Positions 48,741-61,977 of a stretch of DNA of 64,000 bases are shown here, one piece after another. Under the pieces are notes generated by a model. That model was not told the origin of the DNA. It did no database searches and worked only from the letters and a program-made list of their open reading frames with translations. The stretch covers positions 60,656,302 to 60,720,301 of the forward strand of contig NC_092861.1 of assembly GCF_032062135.1 (NCBI RefSeq). The letters are read 5' to 3'. Both the position numbers and the translations under genes were made by a program. Within the stretch, counting starts at the first letter, position 1. Every line of letters begins with the position of its first letter. Source of the stretch: Pyxicephalus adspersus (taxonomy: Eukaryota > Chordata > Amphibia > Anura > Pyxicephalidae).

Positions 48741-49750
48741 TATTGTTCTAATTGTTAATATTTGCTTATAAACATGTTGAGGCAGGCATAAAAAAAGTGT
48801 ACTAAAAACAAATTATTGTTGCACATAGTAAACAATCAACTTTGAATTGTCATTTGTGCAACCTGGAATTAAAATATAATCATTGTGACTGGTTAGCATA
48901 GGTAACATCACCAGCACACCCTGTATACATCATACACTGATCTAGGCTTAGTGATCCTTTGAAAAAAAATAAGAAGGCCCTGTAAACTAATTTTGGTGAT
49001 TTGACTAGGTCTGTAGCTTTTGAATGACTAAATTAGGTGATCATGTGTCATAATACGGTGTGAAGTGTTTAGAAGCGTGTACGTGACATTACATTGTACT
49101 TCCCATTCCCTGGACCAGTACCATGTCAGCCCCGAAGAAAAGTATTCCCCAAACACCACTCATACTTTTCCAAGGTGGAGAGCTCTAACCAAGTAACAGC
49201 TTCTTTATTGCCAAGCATATATCTTTATTCCACATGTATTTCCACTTATGTAACATGTCTAACCGTGAACATAATTAGGCTGTAAACAAGATACAGTTTT
49301 CATTTTGGATACAAAAATTCCAGGTAGCTTTCAGAATCTAAGGCTACTGTAATGTGCTTTCAATATTTTAGGTCTTTAAAGTGTAGTAACTTAGCAACAT
49401 CCTTAAGTGTTTATATTCTTTCTCACATCCATCTAAAGCGTTCCCAGCGATTTGCTCCAGAAGTGTTATGGATCATTCTTTTGAAAGCTATGATCTGTAG
49501 CACCCATGGCATCTTCTGTGCTGTGTATATCCAAGCTGTCATTGTAATGAGACTGCATTGTTATCTGATGAGAAGAGGTTAGCGGAGAATATCACTGCTA
49601 GCGATACAATATCCAGCACCAACTAATGCACGGTGTGGGAGACTGGACACAAAAATGTAACAATGTGGATGCTTTTCAACTTAGTAAAAGTATAAAAAAA
49701 AGTTGATGATGTAAACCAAATATATATTCTGAAAGCTTTATCTTTTAAGA
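48741..49750. other. No confirmed gene
   Basis: Mostly A+T-rich. A minus-strand open block at 49466-49564 with a splice-like border is discussed as a finding. Confidence 0.35.
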
Positions 49751-49800
49751 CTTTTTTTTTTCATAAAAATATGTTTATTGAAGTTTTGCAGCGCTATACA
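49751..49800 (-). mobile_element. Poly(A)-tailed LINE 3' end fragment
   Basis: On the minus strand reads GCGCTGCAAAACTTCAATAA, then ATATTTTTATG and a run of A. This has the look of a strongly truncated L1-type 3' end. Confidence 0.45.
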
Positions 49801-50321
49801 ATCAATAGCTGTGGTTTACTGTTTTGTCTTACAATAGCTATTCGAGTACAGATTTCTCTTTAGTAGTTACACTACATATCTATATATACCTAAAATACAC
49901 TTTATAATATGGTATAAATTCCACAGAGTTGCACATGCACACAAGTGGCATCAGTCTGCAAACACCAATTGGCGGAGAATACTGAGGAAAGCTTTGAAGG
50001 GTGGCTATTCGTGGCCCAGATATAGAGAATTAATATGTACTTTGTGTACATATTAACAACAAAGCAGTAAAATAAACCAAACACATCAAACATGTAAAGG
50101 CTTTTATGTTAAAGAAAAAAAAAAAATATTCATGAACGTTTGTGAAAAGGTGAAAAAAAAACTTGTGACTACGAAAGACCTGCATGTGTTCTGTAAGAAA
50201 CACTCAGTGTGGCAAAGATTTGGTGGGCATATCTCTTGCCAGCTATTTTTGATGACATATCTGCTTATCCATAGCCACCAAATGGGTTGACGTAATGGAA
50301 TATGTTGTAGGCAATGGTGGG

Positions 50322-50438
50322 CAGTCCACCTCCTCCTGTGTAACTATCTGTCATTTGCAACCCCTATTTAATGTACAGCACTGTGAAATATGTTGGTGCT
50401 TTTATATATTGTTTATTAATAATAATAATAATAATAAT
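50322..50438 (+). mobile_element. L2-like LINE 3' tail with (AAT)n end
   Basis: CATTTGCAACCCCTATTTAA, TGTACAGCACTGTGAAATAT, GTTGGTGCTTTTATA, then (AAT)n. Same tail as at 5.9 and 30.0 kb. Confidence 0.85.
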
Positions 50439-50500
50439 AGAAAACGACGCTGGATGAGCACAGGGGGACCAGGTAAGTATGGATGGGAAAAATCTCGGGG

Positions 50501-50562
50501 TTAACCATCCTAGCCGGTTTTTTTTGGCCGTACGAAGGTCGGGCTTAACGGCTAGGTGGTTA
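50501..50562. repeat. Fold-back next to the L2 tail
   Basis: TTAACCATCCTAGCCG and its near-complement CGGCTAGGTGGTTAA enclose about 30 bp. It is probably the end of a short palindromic element inserted into the (AAT)n end. Confidence 0.6.
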
Positions 50563-50819
50563 ATAATAGTAATAACAACAACAATAATATATAAGATCGA
50601 ACATTCTAAATAGGTAAACTTATAACATTTCTTTTTGTATTACTTTTAAGTACAAAATTACACTGCCATTGCCCATTTTAGCACATGTATCAATTAAAAA
50701 TGAAAGGCTCCGTTTATAAAGCAGTAATATGACCTTAGTGCAAGTTTACTTTTACTTTTAAAAAGAAAAAATACACTGGCACATTTAAAAGCTTTGCTCA
50801 GGACTATGAACCACCCTAT

Positions 50820-51010
50820 GGGCCTGATATATAAGTTTTCCAAGGCTGGAGAGGATACACTTTAATTAGTGTAGCTGGGTGATGCAGCAAACCTGGAACA
50901 GATTTCCTAAATCATTTGCTATTTGTTAGCAAATGTTTTCAATTCTGGACCAGATCCGCTGATAAAAGGGTATCTACTCCAGCCTTGGAGAGCTTTCATA
51001 AATCAGGCCC
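50820..51010. mobile_element. Palindromic MITE, complete, 191 bp
   Basis: Starts GGGCCTGATATATAAG and ends ATAAATCAGGCCC. The left arm (CCAAGGCTGGAGAGGATAC) is mirrored by the right arm (CTCCAGCCTTGGAGAGC). The best-preserved copy of the family in this window. Confidence 0.92.
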
Positions 51011-52845
51011 AAAGTCCCATTCAATTTTAGAAATAAGAAAACAAGTTTCAGGCAACAAGAAAGACATACAACCTGTTAAGGACATTTGACTTCACTCTAT
51101 TCCAATCATTCAGTATTCCCTACAGTGTTTTGCAGAGAATACGTTTAACATCATTGTGTCCTGCGTTTTATAATTTGCATAGTAACTACAGTCTGGAACA
51201 CACACAATCCTGTCTTATGGAGAGGTCCTGACATTATCCAATTTTTTACTTCATGTATGCAACTCCAAAGAAATAATGCCACAGACTTTTTTCTTTGCCC
51301 TATTTTGAAATCACTCCTTAAAGCCATTACAGTATGTAACATTGACCCAGGTGAAAGAAAAAAACAGTTTCTGAGCCTGTGCCAGATTGACCCACCAGGA
51401 TTAAAATATTTTGGCTTGTGTGCGCCTGAATTATTAAATCTGACAAAGCTTGTGTAAGGAAAAAGATAAATGAATATATGGGCTTTATTTTTGAAACAGT
51501 TTTAAAAGTACCCGATTTTAAGTTCATTTGTCAGGTTGCGATCTTCCAGGTATGCTTGGAATTTAGTTGCTCTGGGTTGCAAAGGCCAATTTTCTGTCAC
51601 ATACATTTGTAAACAAGGCCCAAAGTGTCTTGGAGTATACACCAAATCACCATCTAACAGTATGTTAAACCATTTTAGTAATAGACTTGTTCTGTGCTGC
51701 CAAATTTCGCACTGTTTATTGTACTGGGGTAACAGTGAAAGTCTTTAAGCTTTAGATAATATAAAAGTGAGCAGATTGCCCCTGAAATTCCTAATCCAAA
51801 GTATTACACATGCAGAGCAGTCAAGCTGCTTTATATTAAAACGGAACAAAGATTACTACTATATAAACATACAAAATGGAATGTGAGATTATTGAGAGAT
51901 ATTCTTGGAAGTATTTAAACATTGTATGTCTTCGATAGAGAATTTCTTCAGAACTGTATATAAAGCAGATGCCAGAGTTGTGAACCATCACAGAGCCTCT
52001 GGTAGCATGAAACAGAGACATGGTCTGCTTGCTAGTTGCTTAGCTATGTCAAGCAATGGAATATCATGAGGCCGTAAACATGGAATGATAATGAATAAAA
52101 ACAGCAGCACAGTGATAGGTCTTTAGTGCTAATTCTTTACGAGACCCCATCATGTTGGAAACCAACAAACAGGTTTATTCAGGTACTTCTGCTAGTTGAA
52201 TAATAAATACATTTAATATAATAATTGCATAAATATACTAAAAATAATTTTATTATTTGACTGGAGTTCAGGCTTAACAATTACAAATGCCATAGTGGAG
52301 GACAATGTTATAAGAAAGGTTGTCCCTATTCCAAAATATAACTAGATGTATTTTAGTGAAGGAATGCTTATACAAGATTTCACCTGCACACTGCAACACT
52401 CAGTGTGCCTCCAATCCAGCACCGGGTCTCTACTGGTACACCAGTGCTACAATCAGTCAGAAAATGGTTCTCCTGATTGTCAAGGGCACCTAAAGGCATA
52501 GCAATGTATCACTTAGATTACAGAAGCACACCACACTTGTGCCAAGCCCTGCGGTGCATTTCTTGTGATTTAGGCTGTGATTTAGGTAAATGTACACATT
52601 TTTGCTGCCTGAGATGAACTAATGTGATCGTCCCATGTAAAAATTTAGCATGTATACAGTGTTCACCTGTCCTGTCTTCATTTGGTCAATTACAGTTGAA
52701 CTATATGAAAAACTTAGTGTTTCTATGTTCTTTCACATGTAAAAAGACATTTATATCTGATAGAAGATCAGTTTCTTTACATTACATTCACAGGTCACAC
52801 GACTGTTGTCCAAGATGAACAGTCATACTCTCAGGCAAAAATCTA
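51011..52845. other. No gene recognised
   Basis: A+T-rich DNA without identifiable element termini. Confidence 0.35.
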
Positions 52846-53057
52846 ATGTGTGTACAGCAATTCCCTGATGTTGTTTCCTAAGGAGGAGAGTACAGCGGGG
52901 TGCCACTCCATCGTCATCCCCCCTTCTCCCCTCTCTATACAGCAGAATGGCAATGTATGTACAGCGCTAGTTCATGCATCGTTCAGTGTTTTGTTGTCGG
53001 AAAGGATTGTGAAAGATCTTTTCCAATGACAAATATTGAATGTTTGTGCGCAGCCTT
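52846..53057. mobile_element. Diverged relative of the 1492-1824 MITE
   Basis: On the minus strand it matches in order: GGCTGCGCACAAAC, TTGGAAAAGATCTTTCACAA, CCTTTCCGACAAC, GAACGATGCATGAAC, GCTGTACATAC and AGAGAGGGGAGAAGGGG. It lacks part of the centre and its second hairpin. Confidence 0.8.
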
Positions 53058-56000
53058 AGATTCTGAAGGATTGGCGGGAATAGTGAATACAATAAAACAA
53101 CAAGTACTGTAGAGTAGGTGTTCAGAAATAAAGGTATTAAAATGCTGAGAGGTTGTCAAAAGTACTTTACCTTGTTCCTGTAGTTGTGAAGCTCCAAAAA
53201 GGACATAGTAATTGATAGAAGCAGACTGGTCAAAGACTTCTTTAAACCAAAACTGACAGCACATGCAGCTCACAAACATTAGTTCTAAATGAAAACATCC
53301 TCACTAAAAATTAGATAAGTATTCTTTAAATCAGGAAAACCTTTAAAGTGCCACACACACAGTAAGCCATGAAATTTTCTAGATCAAGGCAGTTAAAAAA
53401 AGGAATAAATAATGTCTTCTCCCTCATCTAACTAGAAGGACACATGGCTCACAATGAAGGAAAACACAGAATTTGAAGCATGAAAAGATATTAACACAAA
53501 ATTTCTGCTAAACAACACTACCCAACAAATACAACAGAATGTTTACTTCTTGATAACAATTTTTTTTTTTTAACAAGAATGTTTTCCAGACACCATGTTC
53601 AACAATTCTACCTTAATAACACCATGTCAAAACAGTAGGCTAAACTCAGCAGTGGTGCAGAAATTGTTTACTTCATTTTGCTTGTACTTCTTTTGGTATT
53701 TCATGAAGATTATGTTTTAGTCTGTTCACTATAAATCAGAAGAAAACTGCACTGCTAAAATCTAGTTCTTTTCACTACATCTGGTGCAAAACTTCAGGCA
53801 AATATATAAAACACAAGCCACAAAAATCATTAAACCTATATAAAAATGTTGTTTATTTAAATAGCTGGATTACAATTTTTTTGTCTCATATAATACCCTA
53901 TACAACATACGGTAACTCCGACTAGGAAATGTAAGCCAATCAGGTGTCCTAGATACACATGTACTGATATGGAACTTGCTGATAGAAGGGAGTTGGCATT
54001 TTCAGAGAGTTGCTGCTTTTTTGCTGTCCAATGACAACCTGGAGACAGGGACATGATCTAGTGGCGTTTCTTAGTATGATGAAGTAAGGTCGTCGGCTTG
54101 GCTGTGCTGTCATAGTAAATCCCAGAAATAAATGCATGCAGATAGTTTGCTAATAATTCCTATACTATAAAAAAAAGTCCTATATGTACATTTAAACTAT
54201 CCATCTATTTAGTGGTATACTGGGATAGAATAGACATATTGTATATGCTCAGTTTACCAAGACTGATCAGTTATTCATACTTGTTCTTTTTTGATTATTT
54301 CAACTTCCAAGAAAACGTTTCTCATAAGAAATCTATCTGGTAGAGACACAGACAAGAAAACCCTGACATGTTGAAACTCTTCTCCACTTCCTTGAACTTG
54401 TTAACAGGCCTGGATGATATACCCATATCTTATGACCATGATGATGCATCTTGATGGTGAGGAAGACTACCATCTCTCAATGATTTGGTTTTGATAGCAG
54501 ACATTCTCCAATAAACATCTCTTTGTTAACAGATGATAAATTGACTTGGATTGGTAAATGTAAGGTAAACCTTGAGTCTGCAGAGATTGTGCTTGGTTTA
54601 TTATTACATGGGTTGTTGAAAGTGTTGTTGAACACAGAAAGTTTAAAAAAGTGGTCCATTTCAATTTTAGGGCCCTTATCAGCCACACTAAGAATCACTA
54701 CTTTTCCCCTTGTAGTTATACAATATTTATAGATTATTGTGCCTGGCCAATACGACCCTATGTGCAGAGGGCAATAGACTAGTCACCAGAACTGCTTGTT
54801 GTATACCTGCAGCTAATGGTTCTCACAGTACCAACTTTCCTTTCTGCTCAGTGTCTTTGGAGATCACCATCTTGGTTCAGGAATAGGGCTTATCTCCTTC
54901 ATATTACTGTCAATAGGATTAGTGGTGGAGAAATAAAAAAGAATCACCGTAGTGGTGCAGAAAGTACAGAATGAAAGCAGAAAAAGCATTCAACGATCAT
55001 TACATTGCAGATTCCTCTCCAGGAAGGTGAACAGTATAACAGTCAATAGTAGTAACATCAGTCCAAACTTCATTAGACTAGCAGCCCACAAGCCAGAAAT
55101 TGCTATTTTTGGAGGAATTCAGGACAAAATGTAGATTTTTCAAGGTACTGCTTAGGTACACCTAACATTCCTATTTATTCCCTATAAGATAACAAACCTT
55201 TACTTTTGGAGTTTCAGCTCTTTAATTTTGAGGCTGTTCTTGTGGACAAAAAAAATCTAACTCTACATTTCAATTTCAAGTGCATAAGGCCATGCATAGC
55301 TGTTATAGGAAGCATTAATCTCACAGACTCATCCCCCAAAGCAACTTTCTCTGAAGAAAGTTCCTTAATGCATTCAGTGAGTCCATTTAAAGGGAATCTA
55401 TTTTAAAACCAATAAAGTGTTTAGGGGTCCTTGTGCTTTTCATTTAGGAGCCAATCTAGATCCACATTCTGCTTTTAGTGTAGATAGAACTAGTAATGTC
55501 ATGATTCTATTCCAATTTTTATTTTCAGGAGAGAACTTGTTGTTGCAGTGGCATGTATTATCACATTTCTTCTATAAATGTAATAATGACTAATGCTAAT
55601 TCATCTGCAGAACAATTAAAATGTTTTTTTATTAATAAGGAATTAGGTTAATTATATTGAAGTTATTTACCCATCAAGATGGGACAGTTAAATTAAGGTA
55701 GTGATGCACTGGTGTTAAAACCACCATCATGAGGAATATAACATTTAGAGACATCTGCTTCAGTCAGGTAAGGTTAATCATCTTATCGCTTAATCTGATC
55801 TTCTCAAGCAAATTGATCTGACTAGATCATTTGGTCCAGCTACAGATCTTTGAAAGAAAATCTGAAGTCTGATATGGGATAAACCGATCTGTGGAGACAC
55901 TTGAGTTAATCCTTCAATCCTTAAAGGGAGCAGAGCAGTTTTCCTTTCACCTTTAAATTAGATATTTATACAAGTCTAACATATTGTGAGTACATTTGCA

Positions 56001-59000
56001 AATTGTTAACTTTTTTTTTCTTTTATTAGCAGCACATTTATGGACATTTATATCCCTTATGTTCTAAGGTACCAGTATTAATGCATACATAGCTCAGAAT
56101 CAAAAATGAAATAATTAGCACAACCCTTTCAAACTGTGAAAATGTATCTGGATGTCAGTATAGCATTATCAGGTAATGGTGATTGAAGTAGGACTATGGC
56201 CTCCCAAAAATATGAACTGCAGCACTTGATCATAATTACATCTTTACTTACTTACATTTTATCCCACTTGCAAGATTTTACAAATACCTGTTCATTCTGA
56301 TAGTAAACCCCACTAAAATCAGCCTCGTATTATATTTTGGTAACAATGCTTTCTGGATCCATGGACCTGCCTCTGTTTCTGAAATCATCCACCTGTGATC
56401 TGCAGTGTCATTGGAGAAGTGTGAGATACAAATGAAGGAGGATTTGGCATGAAAGGTAAAGGACTTTTTTTTTTTATTTACTTTAAAAGTCTTATGATTA
56501 GCATCCTAACAGGACTAGGGCTTTAGAATGTCATACAAAACCTTTAGATGTACTTGAAGGAATGGAGTTATAAAACATAGGTTGGTATGCCGGCATTTAT
56601 GAAAAAAATACAACTTTGTTGACAAATGATGCAAAAACTCAAAATAAAAATCTTTTTCAATTAAATGGAATTTAAATTGTACCTGACCCACAAAAACCTC
56701 CCCCACATACCCACGCTTGTACCAGTATGTTTGCTTTCAGCCTTTACAACAATCAATGCTTTGCAGATACAAATTAATATTGCAACCCCAGTGACCAGAG
56801 GCAGTAGCAAAAACCTGCTCAAGTTAGTAAAAAGTACCCAAATATTTTCCCATATTTAAATAAATGCTTAACACTTTACCCACAAATAGACATAACAGAC
56901 ATGAATCTGTCCTGTACTGCCATGGACATCTTTATTATAGCTTAGTGTCACTGTTATTTTTGAACTATTTGGAGTGCTGCGATTCAAATCAGAAGACAGA
57001 AAAGAATTGGTAAACGGTCCTTCTATATTGAATGAACCTGAAACCGCACAGTTATGCACATTTCTGGCCTTGTCTTAAGTGTCATTGCTTTGGCAGCTAG
57101 GCAATTTGTGGAATATTTAATCAATATTTTATAAACATGAAAGCATCCTGAGTATAAAAACCATCGCTGACAGATAAAATGGGAGATATCAATCAAAATA
57201 CCACCACTGAAATAGTCAGTGCAGAAAAACTTCCTCTCCTTACTATAACAAGAATGATCCTGCAAACACAGTTCCAGTTTTATGAAAGCAGCTGGTCCAT
57301 GATTGTCCATGTACCTCTCTCCACTCACACATACCCATGGCAAGCATTTAGGCGATCAGTCTACATGACTGACACAAAACTGATCACTGCTAGAAGAATA
57401 AGAAACACTGGCCAGTTACCCTAATGTAATGTAAGTGTGGTACACAAAGACTGATCCAAACCCATTACAGTCATCTTTTACTTTAGGCAGTGGAGGATAC
57501 TGTGCATGAAGGCGTTACTACTTGCATTTTAGTTTTAAGGGGTTAAAGCTTAAACCAACTTTAACTAGTATGTCAATTTTTTTACCGCACTGATATTTTA
57601 TTTTATACAAGAAAGTTACTTAAACTTATAACGGTAAATATTTTACCATTATGGGTACTGCAGTACTGCTGTAACTCATAAATTGTTATACTGTAAAAAA
57701 GGGTTTAAAGAAAATATAGGTTTTCACTAATACAAGATTAAGTATAATCCTAGAAACATACTTGTTTCTTCAGGGATTAGTTTAGTACTTAGCACCTAAC
57801 TGCACCACAACATTCAATCTTTCACTTCTGCCAGCATGTAAAACCCTATTCTACTTCAAGATCCAACAATCTGCAATTTTGTATCCAATTCACCTAAAAA
57901 TAACAGATTCATCAGTAAAAATGTTGTGTAAGGGAATGAACAAATGATTCATCCTTGTCCTTGAAGTCTTTTTAGGCCTCCCACAGATCTAGGAAGGCAG
58001 CTGGATGTGAATGTACAAACTGACCTCAGGCAGCAGCATTGGTTGGCAGGGCCATCTTCGGTTTGGCAGAACATTCTTGTTTTTGTAAATGGTGAAGGTA
58101 GGGAGGAAAAGATGCTGTATATCTCAAGGGGAAATAATAGAACCAGGCTAGGCAGCCTAATTATTGCTCCCCTGAACACCACATAGCAGGTTGGGTGCTC
58201 CCCAAATAAATCACTAGCCAATGTTTAGGGGAGCAATAGTTGAGAAAGTTACGATAGAATGAGAACATTACCAAAAATGCTGTGACTTTGGGTCAGCGGA
58301 CTTTTTAAAACTTTTATTTTTTACATATAGTAGCTTGCTGGAAAGTCATGTTTGTTTATTCTGACATGGCAAAGCACATGGCTAAATTTAGCTGCTTGTG
58401 TGTATAAAAGCAAAGTTTTAACCTTAAGAAAGCCTCTATGTAGCATATATCAACAATGACCTGAAAGTAGAATGCTTACTTTAACCAATCGCCAATATAG
58501 CAAATTTTCCCAGATTCAATCTGTATATCATAATTATTTAGACAGTCTTATGTTTCAGAAACATCTCACAAACCTAGGCATTACTGACCATCCATCCTTA
58601 GACATACTTCATTAACAAGGGTTGGAAAATGAACAAGTATTTCATTGTTAGCAAAGGTTTTCGGAGGATACAATGAAATTACTGGGCAGTCGTCAGGCAA
58701 CTGTAAGAGCAGACCGGTAAAACGAACATTAAAGTCTTTGAAGTCTGGTGAATTTTTTTTTTTTCAGAGAATCTAGGAATATTTAAACATCCTTCTTTCA
58801 ATATAAAATGCTAGCTCAACATATGTGCACAACATAAACCACCAAGGCTATCCTTCATTCCATAATGTATACACCTTGATATAGTCAGATCAATGAGAAG
58901 AAAAAATACTTTCACACGATAGCTAAAATTTGCAAACCCTTTCAAATCCAGAAGTGTTCCCAGGCATTTCAACAACCAATACAAGTCTAGAAAGAATCAC

Positions 59001-60732
59001 AATGCTTAGGTGAAAAGGGAGAAGATTTATCTGGATGACAAGAACGTACATAGCCTGCTGGCTACTGGGACAGGCATTAGTAAAAATGTAGGGAAGGATT
59101 ACAATACCTTTGGGTTGCTGATCACAGTCTGTGTCCTGACCCGGAGCTTCCGGTTCAGGACACATTGCAGGCAGTTAAGAAAAATCTCCACAACAGAGTC
59201 ACAGTTAACTGTTCTTTTGTTTAAAACGTCAAAAATGCTTTAATACTAGTTCACATTTAGGGAAACTACTTTGTGAAAAAAAAATTCACCATTACTAAAA
59301 CAGGTTTGTGATGTCTGGTGTGCTATTGGCACAAATTATGTATAATTCCAGGCAGAAGGGAGTTACGGATACTCTGTACTCCCACAAGTAACACAGGCTG
59401 CTATAGATATCATTATACTCTTTGCTACAATCTGAACAAAAACTGCTCTTCTTTATAACATTCAAAGTTTACCTTCTCTGATACATACAGTATATTGTAG
59501 ACTCTAGCAATTAAACTAATATGGAACCCTTATCTGGCACTTCCAGTAATAAAAGGAACCCACTAAGGAGGAAAATGCACTAATTAGCTCGGAGCTACAT
59601 TTCAAGGTTAACATATCTAATGGTTTTCATTGTATAGTGATGGATTAGAACCACCTGCATTACATAGTACCAATCACATACAGTATATATTGTATGATAT
59701 ATCCGAAACGTACCAAATTATATTTTAATAGAAGGAAGTGAAATACAAAATAATACTGAGTGTCTAGGAGGTAACAGTCTCATTTTGTGCCACAAAGGTG
59801 TCTGAAATTCCATGCCACTGCAGGACAAATGACAATTCAGCCTCAAGGCAACACTGGAGAATTTAGCTAGCAGCAAACTAAACTAGAAGTACATGTGTCA
59901 CAAGTTATTACATAAAACCACAGCAACCCATCCACTATAATGAAAGTCCCAAAAGTGCAACTCGGAATTGTCCTAAATTTCAACATAAGAACGGCTGACT
60001 TATTGATCGATATAAAATGAAAAGGAAAAACCCTAACAAAGCTGAAGCAGGACATAAATGCAGCATACAGGAAGCTGTATATTTACAAAGATTCAACCCT
60101 ACAGCTCTTTTGTAAAAACAAAAAGGAATCAAAGTGGACTAAAGGTAAAAAGTGTCATTACATCGATCCATAAATAACAGCTGCACAGGCAGAGATGAAG
60201 AATTAAACACAGACACTTATTTACAATAATAAAAGGTAATGAAGGTAAAGAGCTAAATTACTTTAAGGTAATGAATACTCTGAAGAGACAATTCTTCCTT
60301 CTGTCACATGAGCTTCCCTTGCTTCATAGCGCTTTGCAAGTGTACTGAGCACCTGCAGAGATGGAAAAAACAATACGCTGGAGGAAGGCGAGGAAGCAGG
60401 CATTGCCTTTAATAGGCTGTTTTCAGTTCTGAACGTTAAGGGTATTTTGCAAGCATTATATTAAAGTACAACTATGGGAAATCTATAGAATCACATATGT
60501 AATGCAGACTGTCCATATCCATACGGCCAGACTACTTGTTTTTACCAGCTAATCCTTCCACTGCACAGGAACTTTTTTGTAAATATGGTGACACCACTCT
60601 TCTGTATGAAGTAAAATCACCCCCACTACTGCTGATGTAACTGTGTAGATGTTGACACCATTAATGGTGGCATATGCTTGAGGTGGAATAGGAATGCATT
60701 GCTGGGGAGGTGGTGTATGTGCAGATACCATG
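53058..60732. other. No confirmed gene; presumed TDRP intron 1 or upstream DNA
   Basis: A+T-rich. Several minus-strand open blocks with splice-like edges occur (56683-56814, 59108-59208, 60263-60352) but none matches a family I know, and such blocks are expected by chance at this composition. An inverted repeat lies at 58162-58238. Confidence 0.35.
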
Positions 60733-60905
60733 ATCCTAATTTATTAAAGCACTCCAAGGCTGGAGAAGATACACTTTCAGTGAAGCTGGGTGATCCAGCA
60801 AACCTGGAAGAGATCTGGTCCAAGATTGAAAACATTAGCTAGCAAATAGCAAATTACTTTGAAGAAATCCATTCCAGGTTTGATGGATCACCCTGCTTCA
60901 CCGAA
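60733..60905. mobile_element. Palindromic MITE copy
   Basis: Left arm ATTTATTAAAGCACTCCAAG, GAAGCTGGGTGATCCAGC; centre AGATCTGGTCCAAGATTG; right arm GGTTTGATGGATCACCCTGC. The outer right end is lost. Confidence 0.85.
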
Positions 60906-61977
60906 TGGGCAAAGTTACAGTTACTCTAAACTTAACTACTCAAAACTTTTTCATGAATTTTTCACAATAAAAACAACAAAAAAAATTCTGGGAAGATATG
61001 AGCATTTATAATGCATCTCTTTTATATGACCTGGACATGTTGATTTTTTTGTTTGTCCTTCAAATATTGGAGAATGCTTCCCCTTCCTTTCTTACCAACA
61101 TGAGATGCTTAAGCAAATATGGACAAACACCAGTCTGTTGTTTCTGGGAACCAATGAGAGCAAATTCAATAATTCCGTATTATTACTATTGATAAATCAC
61201 AGTTCTGTACTGAGCACATTCTATGGTGTTCAAGAGTGTATATACATTATCCTAGCAAAATATCATGACTTAAAAATGACTTAAAAATGGGAAGAAAAAA
61301 AATTGAAAGTACCGTCTAGCATCCTAGCAACTTCTGATTTGGGCTGCCTTTATTTTTAAAGAAAACTCCACAGACACCATAAATATTATAGGACACAAAT
61401 GCGGATCATTTTGCCATAACATTTTTCCTTGCTTTAGCAACAATGGTTTGTCCTGTACAAAAAAAAAATGATCACTACAGTGGAAGTGTTTTTTAAGGTC
61501 AATGGAATAATGAGATAATCAGTAATTAGCAGGAAAGGAAACACAATAAAATTACATTCTTAAATAAACATCATAAATCATGATAAAATAAATGCTTGAC
61601 TAGTAAAAGAATACAAAGCATTAAAGCTCCCATGATAAATACATCTTGGAATAGGGCGTTTACACACAAAGTTTCCTCTGCAGTTGATTCCTCCTGTCAG
61701 GAAACACTTGTCTTATTTTTGGTGCAGAATAAACTAACAAGTCACAGTGGAAGAGGAGGACTTGCTTAGTCATCTCTAATCAGGTTTAAATTATGTTCAG
61801 CACACAGAAATGAATATTTGGTGAATATCAAACCCAACTGACCCTTATGCAGGTACTGAAAGCAGGTGCTACTGGGACTACAAAGAAGTAGAACTTCGGC
61901 ACCAATCAGCACTTAAATGGTTTAACATTTGACGCTTAGATAGTAAACATTCAATGACAAAACCAGGACTAAAATGA

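Noticed and set aside
57023..57343. 106-codon minus-strand frame
   Set aside because: It looks protein-like in places but has no known family, conserved motif or splice-bordered limits.
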